From: Siphonodentalium dalli
Lineage: Eukaryota; Mollusca; Scaphopoda; Gadilida; Siphonodentaliidae
Assembly (NCBI GenBank): GCA_032622095.1
Contig: CP136064.1
Location: 129,135,605 to 129,199,604 of the forward strand
Direction of reading: 5' to 3'
DNA length: 64,000 nt
In this document: in pieces, positions 1 through 10,959 of the stretch
Layout: each line of letters starts with the position of its first letter
Numbering within the stretch: position 1 is the stretch's first letter
Made by a program: the position numbers and the translations under genes
Notes under the pieces: model-generated
Told to the model about the DNA's origin: nothing
What the model saw: the letters and a program-made list of their open reading frames with translations, nothing else
Database searches by the model: none

Positions 1-2
1 CT

Positions 3-821
3 GCTTCTCATAATGACCTACAATCCCTAGCAAGACAACTCAACAATGATCTCGAAATCGTATCACAATGGTCCAACAACTGGCTAGTAAACTTTAACCC
101 AACAAAGACCAAAGCTAAGTCTTTTTCCCTAACTAACAAAGACCAGACCCCAAAACTATTTTTCCAAAACGAAGAAATAACCTTCATTAAATCGCATAGA
201 CACCTCGGTCTCGATATCCAAGCAAATTTAAATTGGAATGATCACATTGAAAATATCTGTCGACGAGTATCAGGAAGACTATCCAAACTCAGAAAATTTA
301 AATACAGTATCAATAGAAAGACGCTTGAAAAAATCTACAATATTTATATTCTGCCTATAATGGACTATTCTGATATTCTCTGGGCGAACGCACCAAAATA
401 CTTGACTGATAAACTTGAAAGACTTCATAAAGAAGCTGCCATAATTGTAACAGGACTTAACCGATCGGTATCCGATAAAGACATAATCCTTGAAATCCTC
501 GAGCCCACGCTCAGTAATAGACGCGAACATCATCAATTACACTACATATATAAAATTACTAACAACCTTGCACCCAACTACTAATCAACTATCTTACCTC
601 CTCGTGCTGGGAATATCTCGAGATACTCAAAGCGGAATCCTGGAAACTTCTATTGTTACTTCTGTCACACAGAACATTTAAAAAAATCCTTCCTACCCTT
701 TATGACACAATCATGGAATAAGCTTCCAACTATCGTAACTGATACGTTTAACCTAACAGAATTTAAAGGCACGTGCGGCCTTAATTGTCGAAAATATTCA
801 TATTTGTTCCAAACACCGTAA
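3..821 (+). pseudogene. C-terminal part of a non-LTR reverse transcriptase
   Basis: The reading frame is already open at the left edge, so the catalytic core lies outside the window. What remains is the region after the YADD box. It has a helix-rich segment ending in KTK, an RHLGLDI box (the conserved 'LG' thumb motif), an ILPIMDYSDILW segment, and a C-terminal block with SWNKLP and FKGTCG, the usual order at the end of CR1/jockey-type ORF2 proteins. One nonsense codon (582-584) breaks the frame, but reading resumes in the same frame and stops at 819-821. This is a dead copy with few lesions. The superfamily is clear; the clade is inferred. Confidence 0.8.
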
Positions 822-1290
822 ACAGAAAAACATTAAAACGCATACAGTTCCGTTCATATATACCATGACCATCGCGTAAACAGCATGTTATCATAAAGAC
901 CTACTATATTTTACCTAAGCAATAGCCTGATTGTGTTACAGAAGACAGCACAATGCTACTTGCTAATCACACATAAATGGCATAAACGCTCTTTATTAGT
1001 TCCATATCAGGTATTCACCAACAAATAACGCTCTTTATGTTTATCATCATAATATAAACAAACACCAGAAAAGTAACTTTTTATGCTTTTGTTTACATAA
1101 CAATGGTCAAACAAATGACCATAACATACTGTTTATGCGATATTTCTTATTTGTATACGGACAAAGTCTATCTACATTTTGATGTTCTTTCTGTTTGTGG
1201 CGGTTTTTGACGGGTGGAAATATTTTCACAGGATACCCACCGCCAAGGCCAACCGTGTCTTTAAGGTCAATCTTAGTTTTATAGATTTGA
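822..1290. other. AT-rich spacer, nothing recognised
   Basis: This may include the 3' UTR of the preceding retrotransposon fragment. I see no long frame, hairpin or repeat that I can support. Confidence 0.4.
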
Positions 1291-1292
1291 CC

Positions 1293-1592
1293 CTCAAACC
1301 ACCTCCTTATTATCAAACTGGGAGTCGGAAAGAAAATATTATCCATTCTAAAATTCGCAACGGTTGCAGTGAACTTCGCTTAGATATGTTTGATAACTTT
1401 ATAGCCGAAAGCCCAGTGTGTAATTGTGGCACAGAGATCGAGGATGCCTTACACTTCTTTTTCGAATGTCCATTGTTCCGACCGCAAAGAACTAAATTAT
1501 ATGACAGAATAGATGAGTATGCTTTCACAATAATAGACGTAAACCACTTCCTCAGAGGCGCCCCAAACATTCCACAGCATCGAAACCAATAG
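1293..1592 (+). pseudogene. C-terminal zinc-knuckle end of a second non-LTR retrotransposon
   Basis: An open frame contains the typical tail of APE-type LINE ORF2 proteins. A basic 'KIRNGCSELRLDMF' segment is followed by a C-x-C-G ... H-F-F-F-E-C-P-L-F cysteine/histidine cluster, then an R-x3-LYDRI segment, and the frame stops at 1590-1592. Only about 100 residues are convincing. The frame upstream of about 1290 does not resemble the family. There is no polymerase core nearby, so this is a 5'-truncated or decayed fragment from a different copy than the one at 3-821. Confidence 0.7.
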
Positions 1593-1925
1593 ACGCCACA
1601 TCCGTCCAATCTCGCTACTCTCATCAAGGACGGCCTCGGACAATCGCCACTATGACCAGTCACATGATCTCCGGTCATGTCATCCATACCCGGAAGAGAT
1701 TGCACGTCGGCAGACATTTTTGTTCCAAAGAGAAACTTCTCTCGTCGTTTTTCATAAGTAAACTGAGTAATGTTTTCAAATAACTTCGGTGCAGTCATCG
1801 ACTAATGATATAATATGACCACGCGGATTGGTTCATGGGTTCCCAATACGATTAATTTGATTTACCAGCCGCTTGAATCGGTGCACATGGCATTCTGCGT
1901 TTTCGACGTATTAACCCCCACGACC
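1593..1925. other. Spacer, nothing recognised
   Basis: This follows a LINE tail and may be its 3' UTR. The minus-strand open frame here is a shadow of the LINE frame and is not supported. Confidence 0.35.
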
Positions 1926-2695
1926 CATTCAGCGATCGAAATGACAAACTGTTAACCTGAAGACCCAGACTTCCCTTGCCCTATGTTTTCCTGAGTAATT
2001 TACCCACCCTACGGTAGCGCGGTTCCATATCTTCATGATTTTACATATGATTTTTTTCATTCTATAATTTTCACTTTTTATTCCATCACTCAGGCTCCAT
2101 TTGGCAATGGTCATTGGACACTTTCAAGTCGAAATATACATGACACTGATTTGGTGCCTTCCTTTGTGAATTCCCCACCCAACGGTGTGCCACTTTACAC
2201 AACTTGACGATTCTACGTTATTTTTTTTTCGTTCTGAATGAGGCACTTTTCTTGGTCGCACTAAATCCAATTTTGCAATGCCAACTTGAGACTTTCTGGT
2301 AAAAATATCAATAATGCTGATTTTATGCCTTCGTGTGTGACTTCCCCATCCAGCGGTGTGCCTCGTTCCACAATTTTGTGATTGCATGTTACATTTTTTT
2401 CATTCTAAATGGTGCACTTTTTTCGGTGAAGCCTAGATCATGCCATGATTCGCTACTCTGGCTAACGCCGTAGCGTTAGCCAAAGTACAGGTTCATCCGT
2501 TGCATGATCTAGGTAACACCGAATACAGTTTACTTTCTGGTTAAAATTGTCAATGACACTGAGTTTATGCCTTCATGTGTGACTTCCCCATCCAACAGTG
2601 TGCCTCTTTCCACAATTTTGTGATTGTATGTTACATGTACATTTTTTTCATTCTAAATTGTGCACTTTTCTCGGTAACACCTAGATCATGCCATC
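1926..2695. repeat. Degenerate 171-bp tandem repeat, about four copies
   Basis: A unit containing 'TTTATGCCTTCGTGTGTGAC', 'CCCCATCCAGCGGTGTGCC' and 'TTTTTTTCATTCT' recurs near 1990, 2151, 2322 and 2564. The spacing is 171 bp, except for the last pair, which is 71 bp longer because of an inserted hairpin. The copies become more diverged towards the left. The minus-strand frame across the repeats reflects the near-multiple-of-three period and is not taken as a gene. Confidence 0.7.
2432..2513. repeat. 82-bp imperfect hairpin inside a tandem repeat
   Basis: Outer arms CCTAGATCATGC and GCATGATCTAGG enclose a perfect inner stem, GGCTAACGC-CGTA-GCGTTAGCC (2460-2481). It accounts for the extra 71 bp in this copy of the 171-bp repeat. 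The last repeat copy carries the outer 'CCTAGATCATGCCA' without the hairpin. Confidence 0.65.
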
Positions 2696-2798
2696 TTGTT
2701 TAAACATTTGTGTAAATATTGTCGGGAGAGGGGCCACCTTAACTTGTTATAACTTGTCCCCCAATCCCTTGTAAACTGAGTTACAATAAATATGTTTA
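2690..2798 (+). mobile_element. LINE 3' tail
   Basis: The order GGGAGAGGGG, then TTGTCCCCCAATCCC, then ACAATAAATATGTTTAAAC matches the 3' tail at 34030-34160, which ends in a poly(A) run. AATAAA is present. The poly(A) is not preserved in this copy. Confidence 0.55.
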
Positions 2799-2983
2799 AA
2801 CCACAACCTCTATATATAAACACGTACATTATGGTCGATAGTACAAAGATAATTAATGCATAATCGCTCGCAAACGGCAACACAACTACTTTCAAATCAA
2901 AACTTAATTTCATAGTTGACAACATCGTCCACATCACATTTACATTATGATTGCTATTGGTTTGATAATTGATATGTCCATGC

Positions 2984-3150
2984 GATATATGCTACTTTCT
3001 GAACTAGATGTCTGAAACCTTTGTCTAATTTCACTCGATAAGGTAATATGACGACACACATTCTCAATTTCTTATACTCAACTTTGATGTCCAGTAAATA
3101 TTTTATTTGGAAGTTTTATTTCGCTCGATCACACGCATGTGATATTGCTA
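2984..3150. repeat. Direct repeat, left copy, flanking the Harbinger-like element
   Basis: About 167 bp (GATATATGCTACTTTCTGAA through CACGCATGTGATATT) is repeated at 4601-4777. The two copies lie either side of the 3170-4579 transposon and suggest it inserted into or beside an existing tandem duplication. Confidence 0.75.
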
Positions 3151-3169
3151 ACTTATTTCCTGTTTCTTA

Positions 3170-4579
3170 GGGTCTATTCTCATTGCACACGCGCGTGCGA
3201 TTAATCGCAGCGTTTTTTAAGGTGCGTGTTAACATAACACAGAGCGATTCGTGATCAATTACCTTCCTCAAACAACCACGTCCTATTCGTGACCAATCAT
3301 CTTATGCAATCAACCTCGTCATCGAGATAGCCGTTACAGAGAATGGCATGGCTCACTCGGTCACATATACTATCCGGGTACAGTCATTATCATAACTGAT
3401 GGGCGATAAAATAATAAATGAAGTGCGGAAAGGAAATGGCTTGGAAAGAAGTTTCCAACGTATCGCTAGCATCAGTGGTGATTTTTTGTAGAATTCAGTC
3501 GAATTATATTACCTGTCAGTCTCGCGCAACACTGTACTCAAGATTGTGAATATATAGATTGATAGCAATGTGCCGTTTAGCATGTGCGATCACTGATGAT
3601 AAGCCGCCAATGGCGATCAAATTGAAATCAATCGCTCATGCATGCGAACAGCGTCCTAGCGACAGAATTCGACCTGAAACGTTGCGTGTGTGACTCTTAA
3701 GGTCGAATTCTGAGTCCCATCACTTATTCTATTTGAATGGTGGTTCGTCAATTATAGTACCGCGTTGTCGCTGTTGCCAGCGGCTATACAAATGAGCACT
3801 CGATGATGGGGGAGGGGGTCTGAAAAAAACGTTCATACACAGGGTTGAACATAAAAATCCCTCCCAACCATGGGTCTACCATCCTCCCTACATGCAAATC
3901 TATTTGTTTTTCTCCCAACAAATTGGGGTCTCATCCCCTCTTTCCCCATAATTTTTACTGGATATCATATGTTTGAGTACAAATGTTTTAAATGAGCTTT
4001 ATTCAGAAAGACGATTTTTGTCAGACCTAGCTAACTATAAGGTAAAATGTTGAAAGATCTATTCAACCACTTGAATCGTACACTTTTGATAATCTTGCGT
4101 GATAATAACAAATATATACATAAAACTCCTGTAATCTGGGTTGTGATCGTACTATATAGTGTTATATACGTTTCAAGCTGGAATAAAATATGCATATTTA
4201 TGCCCAACTACATGGAATTGAACCCTCTATTTCTAATTATAATTAGCTAGATATAATTGTGTCCTCAAAACTTATGTCATTTTGATGGCATGGCTCGTTA
4301 TACTCAACTTATACCTGAGTAAATCTAACTGAGGAAAATTAAAGTTAATGTGTCAGCATATATAGGCCTGTATGTGGTCATGCACCCCAACCGAAAGTAC
4401 TTTATCAACCTCCAACCTACCCTAGACCTGTGTATGAATGTGTTCGTCAGACCCCCACCCCTATTGGGGGAACTCTTAGCGTTGGGAGGAAGGAATGCCA
4501 TCGAACACACATGTAGAGCCGCTCGACCTTAAAAAACGCTGCGATTAATCGCACGCGCGTGTGCAATGAGAATAGACCC
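3170..4579. mobile_element. PIF/Harbinger-like non-autonomous DNA transposon
   Basis: Terminal inverted repeats of 53 bp (3170-3222 and 4527-4579) are perfect reverse complements and begin GGGTCTATTCTCATTGCACA. They are flanked by TTA on both sides (3167-3169 and 4580-4582). A 3-bp TWA target duplication with GG-starting ends is the PIF/Harbinger signature. The 1,410-bp element has no transposase-sized frame, so it would depend on another copy. It holds an internal hairpin (CAGAATTCGACCT and its complement, 3662-3712). Perfect ends point to recent activity. Confidence 0.8.
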
Positions 4580-4600
4580 TTAAATAGGCCATTTTCATGA

Positions 4601-4777
4601 GATATATGCTACTTTCTGAATTCGTTGTCTGAAACCTTTGTCTAATTTCACTCGAGAAGTTAATATGACGACACACATTCTCAAGTTCCAATACTCTTTG
4701 ATGATAACTTTGATGTCCTGTAAATATTTTATTTGGATATTTTATTTCGCTCGATCACACGCATGTGATATTTCTAA
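4601..4777. repeat. Direct repeat, right copy, flanking the Harbinger-like element
   Basis: Partner of 2984-3150, with about a 10-bp insertion near 'CTTTGATGATAACTTTGATG'. Confidence 0.75.
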
Positions 4778-5039
4778 TCAGGTTTTAAAAGGGCAACTGG
4801 CATTCGGGCACCTCTATGTATGCCTTCCCATTTCTAAATTCTATATTAGATTATCAGCGACCTCACTAACACTTGAAACTTGAAAATGTCAGAACCTGGA
4901 CGCATGTGTGTGACATGGCGTAAACACTGTAATATTAATATTGTGTTTAATATTGTTATTAGTATAACATTTGCATGCATAATTTATATAACATGTATAT
5001 ATTTGTCATTTGTATATATGCTCGCGTAAATTAAGGAGG

Positions 5040-5216
5040 TTAACAATAAACTATATGCCTATACTAATAAAGCTCTCAATTTTGTTTGCGTGTTTGTTTG
5101 TTTATTTGTTTGTCTATCAGGTCATGTGTGGCCAAACGGCTGAACCCTCGGAGCTGACATTGTGTCACAGTGGTCAATTGAGCCATGGAGTGTTATGGGA
5201 TAGGAGCCGTTGATGT
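5040..5216 (-). mobile_element. Microsatellite-tailed element end, minus orientation
   Basis: Read on the minus strand this is GGTTCAGCCGTTTGGCCACA, then a (CAAA)n tract, then GAGAGCTTTATTAGTATAGG. That order (a 'cagccgttt' box, a tetranucleotide tract and an AT-rich terminal) is the usual 3' end of short non-autonomous elements in invertebrates. The family is not identified. Confidence 0.45.
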
Positions 5217-5319
5217 CAGATGTCTTAAAAGAGCATTAATAAAATTAAGTTAACTAATAGTTAATTATATACACAAAAACCGTTGGAATCTGGTTGATTC
5301 ACATGGGTAGAGAGAATAG

Positions 5320-5600
5320 TTTCGTGGGATAGGTGCTTGACATAAAATTTATCTCGCGGAAATCTGCAAGGAGAGGCCTAATTGAAATAATGTGATGTTT
5401 TTTTATATCACCAACAGCGACTCACAACTGATTTGAGAATTCTTCGTTCGACAACTGCACCACTTATCAAATTATCTCCCAGTCATATAAGGGTCATATA
5501 TCTAATTGAGAGACAATTGGCCTAATGGTGATAATGGGACATTCTTTGTGGCAATGGTCTAAAGATGAACAAATAGTATTTATTACACGCGTGTTCCTAT
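5320..5600. repeat. Dispersed repeat related to 9100-9960
   Basis: The segment with GACAACTGCACCACTTATCA and CCTAATGGTGATAATGGG is shared with 9770-9935. Its left part (ATCTGCAAGGAGAGGCCTAATTGAAAT) matches 9126-9155. This copy lacks the TTAA-flanked MITE found at 9165-9749 and so shows an unfilled version of the repeat. Confidence 0.65.
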
Positions 5601-5985
5601 AAGAACAATGTTATTGCTGTTCCATACAGGGGGGGGGTCGGAAAAAATTACAGGATACAAGGACCGGGTGGGTGGGTGTCTCCGAGCCCGGAATACAGAT
5701 TTTTTCTGATGTCATGCAATTTTTTTCCAAAATCATTTCTAAGACAAATTACAGCTTCAAAATGAATTGAAACAATCAGATTCATATAGTAGTGCATGAT
5801 ATAGCCCTATACAAGTGAGGGGGGCTCTATATTTTAATTTTTTGTCCACAATTTCTCCCTTTAACAGTTGAAACCATGAGGTGGGTCCAGTTTTGGTCGA
5901 GGAAAAAAATTGCAATGAAAAAAAATTCATTCTCATCTTTTCTCATAGTTTATCATGGCTTTTTAAACTTATTATACAGAGGTTA
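5601..5985. other. Spacer with a G7 run
   Basis: A G-run lies near 5629 and T-rich sequence follows. No gene or other repeat is recognised. Confidence 0.3.
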
Positions 5986-5989
5986 CCTG

Positions 5990-6134
5990 CGTTTTTGAGT
6001 GAATACCGGAAGTATCTCATGCGTGGTCACAGTGAGATACTGGAATCATCACGAGTGGCCTTTAGGCCATGACCCCCGAGTGATGATTCCAGTATCTCAC
6101 TGTGATCGGTAATTCCAATATTCACTAAAAACAC
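5990..6134. repeat. Long hairpin (145 bp), foldback MITE
   Basis: The left arm 'GTTTTTGAGTGAATACC' pairs with the right arm 'GGTAATTCCAATATTCACTAAAAAC'. The inner 28-bp arms (GATACTGGAATCATCAC and complement) are nearly perfect around a GGCC-TTTA-GGCC tip. It is followed by 'TTTTCTTTTTATTATATGCG', which also follows the hairpin at 16159-16315, so the two are related. Confidence 0.7.
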
Positions 6135-6163
6135 GAATGTTTTCTTTTTATTATATGCGCTAT

Positions 6164-8070
6164 TTACTAAAATAGATCGAGGAATTAATTCAAAATGTAT
6201 GACCCATTAATTAGATTGATTTACTGTCAAAAAGCCGAAAAACCGTTGGCCTCATTTGTTTATATTAATGATACCAGTCAAGATATTGAATAAACGATAA
6301 ATACAGTGACCACGTGGTCGAAGTACATGGTCGATGTCGATAAATGACTACAGTGACTTAAGTCACATAATAACGTGTTGTTCACTGATTTGATCATTAA
6401 AATGCTCCAGATTCAATCTCAGAGCATCTAATATTCAAAATTTTCCGGACCTCCTGACCCCCTCCCATACTTCCCCCTCAGACCTTCGGCCTTTTTTATG
6501 AGAGCTACCCACCACTCGCCTAGAATGATTTTAAGGGGAGCTCCTCATTGCTCATCAGTGATTTCCCACATGGAGTCAAACGGATCCAGGGGGGGGCGCC
6601 CCCTAATTTCGTCAGAGCAAGGATTTTTTTGCGAGGTGATCCTGGCACCATTTGTATCGGGCGCCCGAAGATTCCGCACTGACTATTGCTAACGCGCATG
6701 CAAATACAGCAGTTTACATATAAACGTATAGTTTTTGTTAAATGTGGGTTGAAATGACTTCAATTTGGTATTCCACGATATGATCGTATAGCCATGCAAG
6801 GGGCGAATCCAACATCCCGAGATGAAGGTCCGCGGGCTATTTTTCGCCATGCAGAGCAAACAATTTCTGCGACATTTTATATCGGAGAATATCTCGCCCG
6901 GCGCCAACTTTTGTGCGCCCGAAGTTTCAACACTGAATATTTCTATCAAAAAGAAATATAGCAATTCTGAAAGTGGAGTCAAAATTTAGACAATTCCATC
7001 TATATGTAAAGAACGAATGAATGATAAACATGAGTCGTCTACGTGCACTCTATAGGTTATACAATGTAGTCCGATCAACGCCCGGACTATAAAACGCACT
7101 GGCGGCAGTATCATCGTAAAGAGATTATCTAAAGGCACATACGCCATACTACTATGGTATACATGTACCGTATACATATAGTATATTTTCGAATTATATT
7201 ATAGAAATACATTGCTGGTTCGTTTCCAATGGTATATATGCATGGCATTTAAAATTGGTTATATCTTCCATCACATGTTGTGGCACCCTAATTGGACCGA
7301 ATGTGTCCTTATCGTCATTAGTCAGCTGATTGAGTGAACATATATTTATTCATAACCCAAACATTTACACAACAGATAATAATTTACATATACAATATTT
7401 TAATTAATATTATGGATGCAACCAGAATGTAGATTAATATAGGATTGGAATACTAGTTAATCAGTTCCGTGTCAGATATTTTTTGGTGAAACCTGTGTTT
7501 ATACTAATAAAACGAGTGCGTGATTGGAGTGTGATCTGACCACCCGTTTGGCTTGTATTGATGACTTATTTTGCTGGTGCATCATGAAGCTGATGGCTAT
7601 TAGAAGTAAAACTGAAAAAATTAGCATGGTTAATGGAGGGATTAAGAGGTTGGATAGATGCATTGTATTACCAGCCGAAACACCTCTATACTAGTACTGA
7701 CTAGAAGCCATGATTGCGAGTATTCATTCTGAATTACAAAATATTCTCCCATGCACCAGCCCAAAGCATAGGCACCCGGCATGTCTGGCGCGCCAAAATT
7801 ACCATGTCGCCCAGATAACTCACATTTGCACAGACCTTCAGAAGATAAGTTCACTGTTCAAAGAAGCTTTAATTTGATCTTTCACCACTAGCCTTCCATA
7901 GTATACCGTAATTGTATTGAAGGTTATTGTTACCCGTTCCATATATAGGCCTAATATAAAGCAATATATTACTGGGTCCAGAACACAGGAAAACACGTCG
8001 TTTTGAATGTAGTATACGAACAAATTCCCCGGATCCCCACTTACGAGAAGGGGGTTAGACCCCCCTCTCA
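6164..8070. other. 1.9-kb region with no supported gene
   Basis: I see a weak duplicated phrase (GCGCCCGAAG...CACTGA near 6660 and 6907) and a 'TATACTAATAAAACGAG' element-like end near 7503. No frame in either strand looks like a known protein. Confidence 0.3.
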
Positions 8071-8472
8071 TGCTCTTCCCCACTCGCTGCTTCGCGGCTC
8101 GGATGATGCTACGCATCATATATATAACAATACATAGCGCCCCCCCCCCCTTTTCAAATTTCTGGAACCGCCACTGGGAGAGGATTGAAACTGTTTATTT
8201 AATCAAATTGATGGTGTTTTTACTTTACACATGCACATATTTTAACCTATTGCTAATAAGGGACACAATTATCCCGTTAAAGTGGGTATTTTACCTTTAT
8301 AACCATAAATATTTGGGGTTTTAAAGGTTTTGTTGGCATATTTTTCAGCCATGTGCTTTGTGGGTGTACTTGATCAGCGTTCTCTCAGTTCTGGTGCAGA
8401 CACAATGGGAGACCCTTACCCTGCCAACAACACATTATTTAGTACAATTTACATGATTTTCATCAATTTTTG

Positions 8473-8570
8473 GGGTGGGTGTCCCTGACCTGGGTGGAAA
8501 CAACTTACGTTCCCGGGTGGGTGTCCCAGACCTGGGTGGAAAAAACTTACGCTCCCGGGGTGGTGGGTCC
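8473..8570 (+). repeat. 48-bp minisatellite, two copies
   Basis: The unit 'CCTGGGTGGAAACAACTTAC...CCCGGGTGGGTGTCC' is repeated head to tail and is G-rich. The frames across it are repeat artefacts. Confidence 0.65.
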
Positions 8571-8653
8571 CCAAAACTGAAAAACACAAAATTTCCACCT
8601 AGTATCCGTAATCTTTTTCCTGACCCCCCCCCCCTGTTCCATATATACAAATC

Positions 8654-8677
8654 CGTATGGAACGTACGTTCCATACG
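8654..8677. repeat. Perfect 24-bp palindrome
   Basis: The sequence is CGTATGGAACGT followed immediately by its reverse complement ACGTTCCATACG, with no loop. Confidence 0.8.
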
Positions 8678-8847
8678 CATCTCGTTGACGTAAAATGACG
8701 TACATGACGTTCGCCTCAACCATAATACTGGAACTATTTAAATAAAAGAATCATCACACATGACAAACACGCTCTGTATGAGCCTAAATAAACCTTCTAA
8801 TCCTGTATTTTTAATGCACGGATTCTAGGACGCGAAGCGTGTAATAA

Positions 8848-9005
8848 ACACAGAACGACACGATGTGTAAATGGGTTTGTCGATACGGCACTCGTACTGT
8901 CGCGGAAGGTTAGAACTCGAGGCGCAAGCGCCTCTCGTTCTATCCTTCCGCGACAGCACTCGTGCCGTATCGACAAACCCGTTTACACATCGTGTCGTTC
9001 TGTGT
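8848..9005. repeat. Long near-perfect hairpin (158 bp)
   Basis: Arms of about 76 bp run from ACACAGAACGACACGATGTG to its complement CATCGTGTCGTTCTGTGT. The tip is GAGGCG-CAAG-CGCCTC. The hairpin sits at the left edge of one copy of the repeat that begins TATGCCGTAATTTTTG (9007); the second copy at 9942 lacks it. It has no coding capacity. Confidence 0.75.
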
Positions 9006-9006
9006 A

Positions 9007-10030
9007 TGTATGCCGTAATTTTTGAAAAAAAATATGAAGAAAAACATGATAAATAAATTGACATCCGGCTTGAATCGTTCGACAAAAAAATACAGAAATG
9101 TACACAGAATATCTGTCCCACGGACATCTGCGAGGAGAGTCCTAATTGAAATTATCATGTTTAAAGGGGTACTGTACGCCATTTTCATTAAATTTCCGGT
9201 GACAACAACGATCTAATATCGATAATATATAGAAACATAAGTAATTTGAGTCGAAGATGTATTCTGTAAACGCTCAGGTTAATAGGCTATCTTAAAATTT
9301 AATAATTTAAAAGTTAATAATTTGATATAAATTGAATTTATGACTGGAGCCATAAAATGGCGTCAATTAAATTACGAATTACCGTAATCAAAAATAGTAA
9401 TTGAGGGATACTGGATTTTTAAACCGATCGCACACACGATTGCTTAAAATATTATGATGATACGGGGAGAACACTCAAGCCACTCACTGACTAGCGACGA
9501 TACAATAACTTAAATGATTATATGGGACTAGTATGCATATAATATAACTTTTATTTGATTCATTTGGTTGAAAACTTTACAAAAATTACTCGACAACGAC
9601 AATTTGTATTTTTGCATTCCGGTAAATTTGTGATCTGTATAACATGACTTCGTACTCAACAGACTTTCAAATAATGGAAAAATTGTTACCTTATTCTCCG
9701 ACTCGGAGACTATAGAAACCAACAACAACATGTGGCGTACAGTACCCCTTTAAGTGATGTTTTTTGTATCACCAATAGCGACACACAGCTTATTTGAGAA
9801 TTCTTCGTTCAACAACTGCACCACTTATCAAATTATCTTCTAGTCATATAGGGGTCATATATCAAATTGAGAGACAATTTGCCTAATGGTGATAATGGGG
9901 CCTTCTTTGTGGCAATGGTCTATTAGATGAACAAATATTATGTATGCCTTAAGTTTTGGAAAAATATGAAGAAAACATAATAAATAAATTGACATCCGGT
10001 TTGATCCGTTCGACAAAAAAAATCAGAAAT
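9007..10030. repeat. About 350-bp tandem repeat, two copies, split by a MITE
   Basis: The phrase 'AATAAATTGACATCCGG..TTGA.CCGTTCGACAAAAAAA' starts near 9007 and again near 9942. Subtracting the 585-bp MITE between them leaves a period of about 350 bp. The same unit is related to 5320-5600. Confidence 0.65.
9165..9749. mobile_element. TTAA-flanked MITE, T2/Kolobok-like
   Basis: The ends AGGGGTACTGTACGCCA and its complement form 17-bp inverted repeats. TTAA is present immediately outside both ends (9161-9164 and 9750-9753). TTAA followed by AGGG is the signature of T2/Kolobok-type MITEs; piggyBac ends begin with CCC instead. The 585-bp body is AT-rich and non-coding. Confidence 0.7.
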
Positions 10031-10109
10031 TGGAAACCACCATATCAAATTTGTAGAGTCGTGTAACGAAATTAGACGAAAAATGTGTGATGGAGCTCGA
10101 CGAATCAAG

Positions 10110-10320
10110 ACCGAAAACAAGAATAACAACATAATAGCCGTAAATATACTCGAAAACCAATTGCCTTGTAAACCCGGAAGACCAACAGTATTATACAACA
10201 TGAATAACAACATAATAATTGTTGATATACTCGTAAAACCAACTGCCGTACCCGGAGAAATCCAAGACCGAAAACAGAAATAGCAACATAATAGTTGTAA
10301 ATATACTCGAAAAACTAACT
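10110..10320. repeat. 80-bp tandem repeat, three copies
   Basis: The phrase 'AATAACAACATAATA..TGT..ATATACTCG' occurs near 10122, 10203 and 10282. Confidence 0.65.
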
Positions 10321-10329
10321 GAGGAAGAA

Positions 10330-10905
10330 GACGTACTAGAATCGGAAAACACGATCAGACATATCACTAGCCTGAACACTATCATCTCAATTGAAAGAAT
10401 CAGAACATAAACATACATGTAGACCTGTCAAAATAACATTAAATGACAAAACACATATAGAAGAAATTAGTCGACGGACAACATAAGGTATATTTCAACA
10501 GAGTGTATTAAAACAAATAACTGAATGAACTATATGAACTCAGAACATCGCAGAATGTTTTTAACTTTAAAGATATCTCATTCGATTTGAAGCCGTAACA
10601 TTATACTAGTTGTATGGATATATACCACAAGGTAAGATTTAAATGATCAGATCGGGTCAGATAATATTAAAATTGGTAGTTTCTCTGGGATTTCACTTTT
10701 TAAAGTCGTTTGCCTAAATGTAAAACAAATCACGTACGACAATGAGCTTACTTATATGAACGGACAGTATTAAAAACCATTCTTAGAAATGTGATTTATG
10801 CTTATTATCGTCGTGTCTTGTCATTGTTGAGCGTTCTTCTGTGGTCGTCGTAATGACTGTTACGAATGACGTTTAGTGCACATATAATGTACTGTTCGCA
10901 TTGTT
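10330..10905. other. Spacer, nothing recognised
   Basis: This lies upstream of a retrotransposon remnant and may include its decayed N-terminal part. I could not recover a convincing frame. Confidence 0.3.
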
Positions 10906-10959
10906 ATGTATATAGTGGCATATTGGATTGTAACTTTGATAAACAATAATTCGCAATCA

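Noticed and set aside
1313-1798. 161-codon minus-strand frame
   Set aside because: It overlaps the recognised LINE tail on the plus strand and is a shadow frame.
5040-5216. Start of a protein with a 'FVCLFVYLFVYQ' hydrophobic stretch
   Set aside because: It translates a GTTT/ATTT microsatellite and is better explained as an element tail on the minus strand.
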